A stretch of DNA of 64,000 nt, taken from Topomyia yanbarensis. Its lineage: Eukaryota; Arthropoda; Insecta; Diptera; Culicidae. The notes beneath the pieces are model-generated. The model made no database searches and was not told the origin of the DNA. It worked only from the letters and a program-made list of their open reading frames with translations. The stretch covers positions 558,001 to 622,000 of the forward strand of contig NC_080672.1 of assembly GCF_030247195.1 (NCBI RefSeq), read 5' to 3'. A program made the translations under genes and the position numbers. This document shows positions 21,140 to 34,900 of this stretch, one piece after another (the first letter of the stretch is position 1; every line of letters starts with the position of its first letter).

Positions 21140-24100
21140 CTGTTGGAGAAAAACCGGTGAACAAGTAAATCTTGATTAATTAGGCTTACCGCGGGATTAC
21201 CGATGGTAGGTGGCATAATTTCATACATTCTCGGAAAGAGACTTTAAAACTGTGTTTTATGGACAAATTGCTGGGGTGAAGGGGGCGACATTTAGTTGAA
21301 TAGCAGTTGATTGGGAAAAAACTGCGGAAAGGGAACTGAACTGCTGCGTTGAACTTCATGCAAAATTGCAGCCGTTTTGTTCTGATGATTTACAAGCTAC
21401 TTAGAGTCCCTGACATAATGAGGTGCCATAAATTCACAAAATTGCTCTTCTGGACACCGGTTGGATTGTTCGCAACTAGTCGTTTATCAACCACACGATT
21501 ATTCCTCTCATAATATTTAATTAATTATATCATTTAAACAATTCCTATTAGCCCAAGGAACGACCTCAAAAATAATTACTTCCAAGTCTTCGAATTGAGT
21601 ACAACCAAACTCCTAGAAATCCATAAATTTTCCACCTCCTTCTCAATTTGGCAATCTAAATGCAAATGAAAACCGCACCTCACCCACGCTCGAATAGAAT
21701 CAAACTCACCTTGACAGTCTCCCATTGTCGTGTTGAAATAGTAGCCGGAAGGGCACATCGTGTCATCACTTTCATCGTCCAGCTCGTCCGATTGCTTAGT
21801 CAGCAGCTGGTCACCCATCAGTCCACCGCGAGCCACTCCATCGCTCAGATGCAACCCATTCGGATCTTCCTCGTCGTCCTCCGTGAGGCACCGATAGGAA
21901 CCGATTGTGTTGATGCAGCTTCCATGGCACCGAAATTCCTGCCTAATCGATTTCTGATTCGAACATTCGTCAATGTCGATGCAAGTCTTCCAGTCATCGT
22001 CCAGCATGAATCCTTCGGGGCAAACACAGAATGCCCGTCCGAGCGTGTTAAGGCAGGTATGGGAGCAACCGCCATTGTTAACCGTGCATTCATCGATGTC
22101 CTCACAACTGTGGCCATCCTGGGACAGGCGAGTTCCTGGTAGTCCAGCACAACTGCAACGATAGCCGCTCCATGTGTTGATACATACATCCTGGCAAGGA
22201 CCGTGGCCGTTACGCAGAAGACATTCGTTTACATCTGAAAATATTGTCGAGATAGGGAAAAACGAAATTGTCTCTTTGTCTTAAATCTAGAAGTTACACA
22301 CCCACCAACACTGCCGTTTGTTCGAACGACAGGAAAGGGCAGTAAATAATCCAGAAAAGTTCCCAACTTTTGCACCACTTAGCAGCATTTTAGCCCCACC
22401 AGCTACATAGAAACACAATATCAATGCGAAAAAGGATGCGATGACTCCCTCACCCACAGCACAGCACAGCAACGAGTAAAATGTATATTTCCTCTTGCAT
22501 AAGTTATAAGACTATAATCAGACTTTGGTGTAAGCGTTTCTCGTCCAACTATCTGTCTGTCGTCGTGCACAACACTTTGGCAAACATTTTCGACAGCCCG
22601 TGCACTAAGCCGCAATCCTCACCAGAAGAGATCTCTGCTCAAACACAGTGGGTAGCTGGGGTTTTGCAGAGGAAAAGTTATGTCCCTAATTATTTGTATA
22701 CGAATCGGGATCCTTTTTCTGTGTAGTAACCCGAAAGCAGATCCCACATCGACCAAGACTAGATTTTCCGCCCTATGTCTGGCTCCAAAGTTGTACCCAT
22801 TTCCGAGAAAGCAAAACCGTTTTGGTCGGACACTATATTTTGCTGTAATCAGCAGCAGCAGCAGCAATGCACCAGATAGTTTCTAAATTGTAGTTGTGCC
22901 GAGTTTGTGCGGTTGAATGCGTGGTTTGCAGTATTTTGCGGTTTACTTTCTATGTGGTTTGGTTTGACGGGATCATTCTAATGCGGAGAGGAAAACGAAA
23001 ACGAAAAACGAAAAAAGCGAAACGAAAACGAATAAAGGAATACAGGAATAAAGGAATAAAGGAATAAAGGAATAAAGGAATAAAGGAATAAAGGAATAAA
23101 GGAATAAAGGAATAAAGGAATAAAGGAATAAAGGAATAAAGGAATAAAGGAATAAAGGAATAAAGGAATAAAGGAATAAAGGAATAAAGGAATAAAGGAA
23201 TAAAGGAATAAAGAAATAAAGGAATAAAGGAATAAAGGAATAAAGGAATAAAGGAATAAATGAATAAAGGAATAAAGGAATAAAGGAATAAAGGAATAAA
23301 GGAATAAAGGAATAAAGGAATAAAGGAATAAAGGAATAAAGGAATAAAGGAATAAAGGAATAAAGAAATAAAGGAATAAATAAATAAACGATTAAACGAA
23401 AAATGGAGAAATGGAAAACGTAAAACGAAATATGAAAAAAAATTTAAATGCCAAAAAAGGTGAAAAGAAAGACCAAAAAACAAACAGAAAAAATAGAACA
23501 GGAAAAACAAGCAAAGAAACAGAAAACCAAGAAATGAAAAGAAACAAAGATAACCAAAAATCAACAATAAAAAAACAAACCCAATAAAAAAATCCAAAAA
23601 ACAGGAACCGAAAAAAAACACCTACAAAAAAACCCAAAAAAAACTATGCTATATAGAAACGCAACACAGTACCAAAAAAAAACAACAAAGCGAAAAAAAC
23701 CCAGAAAAACAAAAATCAAGCAACGAAAAAACAAAAAAATAAAAAAAAACAAACGGAGGAACAAAAATAAAACCAAAACAAGGAGAAACAAAAAAATTAA
23801 GAAACCACAAACTATAAAACCCAAAAACAAAAAAAACGAAGACACAAAAATCCAAAATACAAAAAAGAAACGAAAATAAAAAAACAAGAACGAAGAGGCG
23901 AAAATATTAGAATCAAAAAACCATAGATAACAAAAAAACAAAGAACCCAACAAACCAAATTACAAAGAAGCGAAAAAACATTTTAAAACATCTAAAAACT
24001 CAATTGCCAAAATGCAAAAACAATAAAAAGTAACGAAAATCAAACTAATTTAGGAAAACGAAAAGATAAAAACAATAAACAGCAATAATGAAGCATAACA

Positions 24101-27100
24101 AAAATCGGTTAAAGAAAATACCAAAAACCAAGAATCCTAACAAGCAAAAAACAAAAAAAAAATAATGCGAAAAATTGAAAAAGAGAAAGAACCAGAAAAA
24201 CCGAAAGCACGTTAAAATGAAAAAAAGAAATAAAAAACTCAACCCAGGAAAAATAAAGAAAGAAACGGAATTAACGAAAAAGACCATAAAAGCGAGCAAA
24301 GTACAAGAAACGACAAAACCTAAAAACAATAAAAAACAAAACAACAAAATACTAAAAAAGGAAAAACTCGAAAAAAAAACAAACAATAAGCAAACGAAAA
24401 AATTAAAAACTAACAAGTAAAAAATGAACAAATCGAAAGAAGCAAAATATTAAATTAACCAAAGAACGAAAAACCCAATGAATGCGAAAAAAGATTCGAA
24501 CAAAAAAACGAAGTTACCAAAAGAACAAAAAAAAGTATCAATAATGCAAAAAAAACTAAAAGACAAAAATACTAACAAACTAAAAAATCAAACGACTGGA
24601 AACCAAAAATACGGAAAAAATGAAAAAAAACGAAAAATGAAAAAAAAACAAAACAACAAAAAAAAAATAATTAATGAACAAAACATAATAAAAAACCAGA
24701 GAATGAGGAAACGAAAAAATTAAGAAACAAATAACCAAAAAACGAAAAGACGAGGAAATGGAAAAAAACGAAAAAAGTGCAAAAGTTTATAAAACGAGAA
24801 CAAAAAAATTACAAATAACCGAAGAACGAAAAAATGGCAACATTATGAAACAAAAACCAAAAATAACAATAAAGCGTAAAAACTAAAAGAAAATCAAGAA
24901 CCAAAATAAAAAGCAAACAAAAAACATGAGAAAAGACGAAAATAACCAGAAAGCGAATACACAGAAAAACAAAAAAACCCAAAAACGAAATAAAAACAAA
25001 AAATTAGAAAAGTGAAAAAAAACACAAAAAATGACCAAAAAATAAAAGAAATAATCGAACTAAAAACAAAAAACGAAAGAAAAACACCAAAGAATCCAAA
25101 AATTAATAAAATCTAATAAACGAAAAACGAAAAAAAACTAATAAATAAAAAAAACATGGCGCGAAAAATAAAACAAAAACAAATTGTGGAACAAAAAGAA
25201 ATTAAGAAACCAAAAAACAAAATCCTAAGAATATCAAAAAACCAAGAAATTAACAAAACGAAAAAATGAAAAACAAAGAAAACGAAGGAACCTAAATCAC
25301 CAAAAAACGAAAAAACCCAGAAACGAAGCAGCAAAACCACAAAGAAACTGAAGCGCAAAAAAATAACAAAACACCATTTTAACAACGAAGCCAAAAACAC
25401 TACAAAACAAAAAAATAAAAAAAACTAAAAACTAAAAGGAAAAGTCACAAAAAAAAGAAAAAACCAAAAAACAAGAAAACCAAAAAAAACTTATGTGCAA
25501 AAAAAATGAAAAAATTAACAAACTAAAAAACGAGAAAAACATAAAAATGAAAAAAAGTAAGCACGAAAAACTAATCAAAAAATGAATAAACGAAAAAACG
25601 TAAAAATAAAAAAAAACACTAAATCGAAAAAACAAAAAATCCAAAAAGGAAAAATCAAACAACAAGAAACGAAAAAAAAAACTGAAAACTGAAAACTGAA
25701 AACTGAAAACTGAAAACTGAAAACTGAAAACTGAAAACTGAAAACTGAAAACTGAAAACTGAAAACTGAAAACTGAAAACTGAAAACTGAAAACTGAAAA
25801 CTGAAAACTGAAAACTGAAAACTGAAAACTGAAAACTGAAAACTGAAAACTGAAAACTGAAAACTGAAAACTGAAAACTGAAAACTGAAAACTGAAAACT
25901 GAAAACTGAAAACTGAAAACTGAAAACTGAAAACTGAAAACTGAAAACTGAAAACTGAAAACTGAAAACTGAAAACTGAAAACTGAAAACTGAAAACTGA
26001 AAACTGAAAACTGAAAACTGAAAACTGAAAACTGAAAACTGAAAACTGAAAACTGAAAACTGAAAACTGAAAACTGAAAACTGAAAACTGAAAACTGAAA
26101 ACTGAAAACTGAAAACTGAAAGCTGAAAACTGAAAACTGAAAACTGAAAGCTGAAAACTGAAAACGGAATCGAAAACGAAACGACTCGTTTTTTTGTGAA
26201 TAACAGAACGACTCAACACGTGAATACCCTTTGTGTCGTGGCAACGAGTGTAAGATCAAGCTATTATCAGGCTTTATTTCCTTGCCATTGAAGAAGGATA
26301 GCAACGAGCATTACAAGCTTTCTGCTGGCAGCTGGTACAAATTGGCATCCTCCGAGGCTTCAAGAATGACTGCCAAAGGATGCAACAATGAAAGCCCCCG
26401 CACCCCACCGCACCCTACGTCGAATGCAACTCTGTTGATTCGTTCGCCTTTTGTCCGGTGAGAAAATGTTTAAAAGTCATTTGCATTGCTGGAATTGGAT
26501 TTGCAAGCTTCTTGCTGCCTTAGTCCTGGCATTGGAAATAGGTAGATACGTACAACGAAGTCTATGGGTAGGTTTAATTTCCTCTCGTTTCGGTTTCCGG
26601 ATTCTACCGAAAGAGGCTTTTCTCTGGTAGGATCACAGGATCGTATCCGCTGGCTAGCAATAATTCTCACTTGTTACACAGCTTACTGCCGAGGAACTAC
26701 CAGAACCGAAAACCGAGTTTAAATCGAGATTTTGGAATCTGCTTGTTTTAATTACATGCTCGGCACTTCCTGCTAAAGTGGTTACAATGGAGAAAAATGG
26801 GCGGCTGGAAGGGTGATCTAGATGAAATGGTTACGGGTTTTTCAGAAAACGGATTTTCTATTTCGGTAAATAAATTAGATTTTGGTTTCTTTGAGGTCGT
26901 TTTCACATCTCAGCGTACGATATTAGATACGGGACTTGGCCTACAGAATTTAATTTTAAATTCATTTGCAAAATACCAAATTGTGCCACCGATTTATGAG
27001 TGTCATCATGTGTGAACAATTTTGATATTTTCGGCATCGTATTTCAACGGATGGCAGAAGAGCAAGTTTCCCTATGAATCACAACTAGAAAACTAATTTG

Positions 27101-30100
27101 CATGACACAGCGCTCGGTTTGTTTCAAGAAATATCACATTATCCAGTTCGGCTTGTTGGACAGACATAAATCCAATCCGGCTTCTACATATTTGCATGTC
27201 AATAGGAGGACGAGCAAATCTATTATGTTTGTGCCAATCTACAAAGTGATTAGTTCCGAAACGAGACATACAAAGCCATTTCGTCGAGTAAGGTGTACCC
27301 ATTCACTGTCTGCTTCAGTGGAAAGGTATTCAAATATGCAAATTATGATCACAAACATTTATAATTCAATAAACAGCTATAATTAGTTCAGCTCCGGTTC
27401 ACAACTCTCAGTCTGTGTCTTCTTGTATAGAAGATGATTAAGATGAGGCGCAGAAGGTGGCGAGAGCTGGCTGTTTTGAATCATGTCGCTGACAAAGTGA
27501 TGCATTCAGTCCAATAAATTATATAGCAGACACTCGAAAATAGAGAGTAACTGTTAAGGTTAATGCAAATAATGGGGTAACGTAAGCCACAACTTATACT
27601 TATACTTATTATTGAATATCCTTGAGATATTCTGAGGAATTCTGACTTATTACACACAAGTTTAGCTCCTACCTTCCTTCCAGAATTCATATTGATTCTC
27701 ATCAAAGTTCACATTGACTCGCAGTCATCAGCGTGACAGTTCTGTTTGTTTTGTTCCAGTATTATGTCGGTAAGTAGAAGCCATTTGCTTTCAAATGGCA
27801 AATTATAATAATGTTCTAGCGTTTCCATCGTAAGTCACCGTAGGTTTTCCACGCAACCAGTTCAGTTTTCAAGTTTCGTCTGCACCACGGAAAATTCATT
27901 GCTATTGGTACTACCTGAGCAGGAACATCCAATCCGATCCAAACAATAATGGGATCATTTTCAACTCCAACCGCAGAAAACGTTACGGAATTAAAATTTG
28001 ATTGAAATCGCACACAAATTTTGAAATTTGCAATTTAATCATTCGATCTCCTAAGTTTTCCACACAAGCCATCACAATTTCGAAGACGCCCTCTATGTAG
28101 AAAAAAGCACGTTTAAACTTATCTCGATTTAAACTGCTGTCTTCGGACACGGTAAATTAATGATGTCGGAACTTACCCATGCATTTATTATTGTCAGTAA
28201 CACGCAATCCCTTCGGGCATTTGCAATTAAACGAGCCGACCGTGTTGGAGCATCCGTATTCACACACGTCTTCGCCGTACTCGGTGCACTCGTTGATATC
28301 TAGGGTAGAGGATGGGGCAAATTTTAGCAAAACAATTGAAACAAGTAAAATTTTCTATGGATGTGCAACAAAGTGAAATGATTTTTATTTCCTTCTTGTT
28401 ACAGACCAACGACATGCAATTAGGTAGAGATTACGTGGTAGGGAAAGTTATGAAAATTAGAACCATAGTACTCAAGTGAGAGCAAGGATGTGATACAGAT
28501 CAGAAAACTAGAAGTGGCAGGACCATTAGAACCGGCTTAATATCTTACGGGCTTAACTTTTGTCTTCTGCTGATGAGGGTCGAGCTTAGACAGCACTTGA
28601 GTAGCTCTCGCTTGAGTACTATGGCTCTTATTTTCATAACTTTCCCTACCCAGTAATCTCTAGCTAATTGAATGTCGTAATGTAAATAAATAAAAAAATT
28701 ACAAATAATGTCATGATGTTTACAGGAATATTACTTCTACAATATATAGTTCTTGGTAAAATAGGCTATTCATCTATCCCACTATTGGAACTGAAGCGCT
28801 TGGAGATATTGATTTCTTCTTCAACCAGTTCACTATATATCGAATTCGTGGTCAGTAAAAGCTTGAAAAGTTTTGGCGAGTTGAAAATTGATGGATATAA
28901 TATGCCCTTTCTGGCCAGCAACGAACTTGCGAATAAGACGCACTCGAGGGTCACAGAATTGTCGCTTGAACGGAAAGACTTTTGTGATTAACTAACTAAG
29001 TACATTATATTCTAGACACACGTGACAAATGGCTTAAATCACTGATCGTGATCTGATGTTAAATACGTACTCAAGGCCGGAGAAGAATCGTTCTACACAT
29101 ACCATCTCATCTCAACCGTTAGAAAGTTATTGTACTTTTTCTTCAATTGATTTTTTTATCTTTAAATGATTTTAAAAATATACTTTGTTTTTGAACTCCA
29201 TTGGAAAAGTGAGAAAAATGCATATTGAATAGTGTCCTCATATCTTCCAGAGTTAAAATAACATTTTTGAAAGAAAGTATCTATAATTTTAAGTTTTTTG
29301 TCGAGTTCATTCCTCATCATTATTTGAATGCTTCGGATTGTTCGTCTAAAAGAGCTGTGTAATTTGTTCTTTGACGTTATAGAATTATGTCTTTTTATTT
29401 CCATGTGCTTGGTTTATTAAACTTGGGTATTTTCACTGTGGGCTCCAGAGGGTGGCACAGGGGGGGTTTGGGTTCCGATTTCTATTCAACAAGAAAGTGA
29501 TAAACTAGAAATACGAGTGCACAACCCTGTCGTGAATATAAGGTATTAAAAATTTCAGTTAAGGTAATTTAGCACATTCTTTAGGCTAGAGTCTCATAAG
29601 CACTACAGTCGACTACAGAAAAAGTTTAATAATGAAATATCGACGAAATGGGAAGAGATACGAATATAATGTTGAATGAATGAATTATGGATCGTCTAAG
29701 AACTCATCTTTTGGATACCAGGTATTGTTATGTTAATTATTCGTTATTTTGAGAAAACTTACAAAAACCATCAATGGTGACGTGGATGAATGGTTGAGCT
29801 TCCGGGACTTATTCACTTCACTTATACACTGGAAGGTAAACCTACCAGAAGTGGGGAAGTTCTACTATTTGAAGAGGTGTCTTCAAGGGGAGCTTAAAAG
29901 CCTGATCGATCGACTCCAAATCACCGGGTCGAGACCATAAGGCTGAAAATCACAAGGCCGACTTTTCATAACGCCGATTCCAAAAGGCTGAAAAATCAAA
30001 AGACGAAATTTCAGTCTACTTTCTACTTCTGCCCAAGTCAGACGTACAATTGAACCAATTGAACAAAAACTAGCAACCTCTCGATCTAGTGTGCATTGTC

Positions 30101-31861
30101 TCGAGAACAAAGGAAACTTTTAATTTATTCTTGCCATCATGAGCAAAGTTGACGAAAAACCTCTGCTCCGACCCAACGCAGCGGTCGTTGACTTTAAATT
30201 CTGTTCAATAAGATTGAGTTTTCGTGAAGTGGAATACCTGCTGAAGGTGAAGATGCAGCTTAAGCTCAAGGAGGTTATGTATCTACAGTATCATCATCTT
30301 CGTAATGTCGTACTCATATCATTCAACACGTTCCCCCTATCCCCTCCCACTTGACTATGAAACTCAAAACCCACGAAGTTACTATTAATCAAACTACGTT
30401 ATGCACCCATGAGGGGCAAACTCCCACGTGCAATTATTGTAATCAAACAGCACACCACGGACAACCTTGCGCGGAAGATACAGAGGAGAATGCATCTCTA
30501 CCGATTGCCAACGAATCCACGGTAAGCCAACCCAAAAAAGAACCTGAACCACAAACGGTTGCCAAATTTGTGGCAGCTGTTCAGTCCATATTGACAACTG
30601 CCAAAGCAGCATCCAGCACCCCAGAAACAACTGTAAGCAACTTCGGTGATGAAGATAATAGCAATGACGACAGATTTACATTGGTCACCCGTAAGTGCAA
30701 GAAGCAGGAAAGAACATCTGGACGCGAGCACCAAGGCACTTTTAACGATGATGACCTTGATGTGGAGGACAGGAGAGAATTAAATGGTCTCCATGACGCA
30801 GTAGGTGAGCCGCGAAAGAAGGTCTCCGCTCGCAATATAAAGTTACGCGCACGAGATCCAACGAAAAATCAATAATATTTGTTTTATTTCTATTTTTTAG
30901 ATATTGTAAACACATAAAAGATCCACGGCTCCGTTAAGCTACCGCTATGAGCCGGATCAAATAAACGAAATAAAAAAGACGAAATTTCTAAAGACAAACT
31001 TTTCATAAGGCAAACTTTTTAACAGTCGAAATTTCAAAATGCAAACCGATATGAAATTTCTTGCACATCGATCGGATTCAAACTGTGGATATGACGTTTT
31101 TGGTGTAGGACGGTACGGTTGTTGCTTTGCAAGGTGTAAATCTTGGTGTTATATTCACGTCTAATTTGAGCTGGGATGACCAAGTAAATGCGCAATGTGG
31201 AAAGATATACGGTACTCTGAAGCGTTTGAATCTAGTTACTAAACATTTTGAAAATACCACCAAAATTAAACTTTTCAAATCACTTGTTTTTTCATGTATG
31301 GAGACTTCATATACTCAAAAGCGTCTGCAGCATCCATGAATAAGTTGAGAGTTGCTTTAAACACGTGTGTTCGTTATGTCTACAACCTCTCCAGGTATTC
31401 CCGAGTTTCTCATCTGCAAAAATCTCTCATAGGTTGTTCATTTGCTAACTTTTATGCTAATCAGTCCAGTTTGATCCTGTACCGACTTATCAGTTCCAAA
31501 AAACCTGAATATTTACATTGCAAACTAAGGCCGTTACTTAACCCACGTACACTTAATTATCAGTTACCTCAGCACACTACTGCTTATTACAACCAATCCA
31601 TGTTCGTTAGGGGTATCTCTGTTAATAACAATTTGCCATACTTTTTAAAATCCATTACCTCATTGAGAAACTTTAAGCGAGAGCTACTTTGTTATTTCAA
31701 CGGCATGAATTAGAATGCGATATTAGAGAACAATTAGAATTAGATTAATTTAGAATTAGATTTAGCACCTTTTCATATTATTTTCAAATTAAAGCACAGA
31801 ATTCCACCAAGATGTAACATTTGAAAGGACTTTAGTCTTACGTTACATAATGTCAGTGAAA

Positions 31862-31928
<67 letters not shown>

Positions 31929-34900
31929 ATATCTCTGTCCCATCCCAAAGGACCAAAGGAGTGACTTTAACCTTCTTTGCCAAGTCACTCCCAACGATTT
32001 ATTATATTCCCTTCAAACTGAAACGGTCGGTACGGTTGTCTTCGTTTCTTCCTTCTTTAAGGTTCAAAATAATTCGTAATTAAATTATTCATTAAATGAA
32101 TAATTTAATTGCCGTCTAATTTTGAAACATCTTCAAACACAACTCTGCACAGTAGGCCTGGCCGTTTTAGTATTTGCGTCATGTGCAAATATGCTTCAAA
32201 TATTAATATTGACAAGAAAAACACTACAAACTAACTGCAGTGTTTTCCAGGATGCTTTTCAATACTGGTTGTGTAAGGGTTAGAATAGAATAGAAATAGA
32301 ATAGAATAGGACGGTATGGTTGTTGCTTCTATACACAGTACCCTCATACTATGGCAATTGTCCTGTGCGTGTTTTCTATACGCACACTCCCAGTAATATT
32401 TTTGTTTTTTGCCAAAAATAAATCTTGTAATTTATTGGTTCAAAATAACACATATAACGGCTGTGTTTTTGAGAGTGCCTAACGGAGACTCCAAGTTACT
32501 TATAAATTATAGAAACCCATAGTTCAGTATATATTGAAAAATTCCATCCGGTAGTTATAATTTTGGAGCGAAAAGGTAGAAAAGTCGCAAAAAAATTTCT
32601 TGTAGCAGATGTCTGAGAAATATTTGTAGACATTGAAAATTGATTAAATTATTAACAGAAGCCAGAAGCGGCAGTTTTTAGTGCTTCCCTTGGATAAAAG
32701 TTCAGCACATGTTTGAAATCGGGGAAGTCGATTTAGCATCAATCATTGGAGATGGTATCCCTCCTCCATACCCTTCATCTTCCTGGGATAGAATAGAATG
32801 AAACCGTGTTGTGTGTAGCATTTGTTGATGGATTTTAAAATAATAGTAAGTAAGGTCGTGTGATGAAGATCATGTGGTGAAGTTAATTAACTCAACTCAA
32901 CTCGGTTTACTTGAACATAGGGATTGATTCCTTCTTTCAAACATGAGCAGTTCTTTGAATTTTTACGCAAATAAATCTTGCCAGCAAAGTTGTGAACTTA
33001 TCGTCTATCCGATATATTTAAATATAGCGTTTTATTCGAGCTTTTTTGGATCTGTATTAAAATAGAAACTAATGCATATTTCTGGATATTGGTTTTCTGG
33101 GGAAAGTTTTCTGTGCTTTGGTATTTTCTGGAGATAAGTTTTCTGGGAATTGGCACTTTCTGTAAAATGTATATCCAGGTAAAAAAATTCAGCATTTCAT
33201 TTTCTGAGGGACGGTTTTCGGGATAATGTTATAGATTCTAAATATAGCTATGCCAAACGACTAATTATGCTAAATTAAAACTTTCCTGAGCATAAAAATA
33301 ATGTAATTGATTATGTGAGATTGTACTTCCTTTGAATATTTTTGTTATCTCTCTAATCTAAAATGAAATCACGAAATTCTTTGAGCATTGCTAAAACCTA
33401 AGCAAACTCTGTTACCTTCTTTTGACAATACGCGGTTCATTGGAAATATTTTTAGGATTAATGAAATCAAATTAAATTATTAAAGAAATCAGATTGTTTC
33501 CTCCTTATTACATGAAAAGTGTGTTAGATTCTTAAAAATCTCAAACAAAAATTACGAACTTCTATGAAATGTGACCTTCCTATGACAATTAATAGTTCAC
33601 TGTAACTATTTTTGGATGTAAGATTCCTTCCTTCCTTAAAACATTGGATGCGATAGCGTTCTTGGGAATGTATCCCAAAATGGTAATTGGTCCTCTATAG
33701 TTTAACACATACCATGTTTGTATGTTTGGAATTACTAATGTATCACACGAGAAAATAGGCATGCTCAAGGTTTTTTACATTTCCCATAAAAGAAATGTAT
33801 ATAATTAGCTCAAACTTTCAAGATTTTTTCCGAGGCCCGGAGAGCAGAGTTTTATATACCAATCGACTCAGCTCGACGATTAGGGTCAATGTCTGTGAGT
33901 ATGTGTTTCTTTGTGTGTGTATGGAACGGACGAACTCTTATTCGTGTTTCTCAGATACGGATGTTTAAATGTCCAAAAAGGCACATTTTGCAGTTTTTTG
34001 AAATTACTGTCGAAATTGGCAACATAGATAAACATTTATACATCTTCAGACAGCTTATAGGAATACCTTTCGAATGAACTATTGTTTGTTGAAATCGGAC
34101 TGTTAGCGAAGGAGATATTTAACATTAAATGCAAATGACGGATTCTTGCCGTTTCCTTATATCTAGAAATAAGACCAAAAACATGAAATTTATTATTATC
34201 GCCAAAATGGCTAAGTTGAGGTCAATAGAATTTCCGGAGAAGTTTTTGGATTTAATATGCCCCTTCGACATTATGTTTTCACTGATTAATCCCCCTATAA
34301 GTGAGATATTTTCATTAATTTTCTTTTAAGTGCTAATATTGAGAGTGCTAATGTATCGCTCTTTCTTTTGCGAACAGCTTTACTGAAGACACCATATATT
34401 TGTAGTCTGTCTTTAATGATTTAAAAGTTATAGCATGTTAGTTATCGTTCAATGTAGTAATGATCCGTTTTATTGCACAAGCTGAAATTTATTTCAATAA
34501 AACGGAAAAGTTTGATATCAGGATATATTTTGTACTTCTTTTTCTACATACCACCGCTTGGAATAAGCACCAAACAATTTCAAGTTGTCTGATTGTGTCT
34601 TGATCACTTATCATTGTGCAATATTTCATTTGCCAGTACCTTCCGACAGCTAATTTTCTAACTTATGACCCGTTGATCGATCTAAAATATATCTCTGAAA
34701 ACTAGAAGCGAAATAAATGGCATAAAGTAACTGGAAACAAAGTCATTATAGACTCGTCCACAAGAAACTTCTTCGAATACTGTGTACTTGAGGATTATTT
34801 TTGAGGATATCTTTTTTTCTATTCTATCTAACTACACCACCTACACCATTTTTGGTAGTTTTCTAAAGGAATAATTTAACGGTTTCTTTCAAAATATGAC

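Noticed and set aside
21660..22142. 160-codon plus-strand frame
   Set aside because: Antisense shadow of the EGF-bearing exon 5.
22950..25400. Several long frames rich in Phe/Leu/Tyr (minus) or Lys/Asn (plus)
   Set aside because: Explained by the octamer array and the A-rich tract; no domain or codon pattern of a real gene.
23031..26164. CRISPR array
   Set aside because: The repeats are 7-8 bases and directly adjoining, with no spacers and no cas genes; the genome is eukaryotic.
25432..26304. Minus-strand frames of 290 and 214 codons rich in Phe, Ser and Gln
   Set aside because: They are the translation of the ACTGAAA heptamer array in a strand without stops, with no sequence beyond repeat and low-complexity text.
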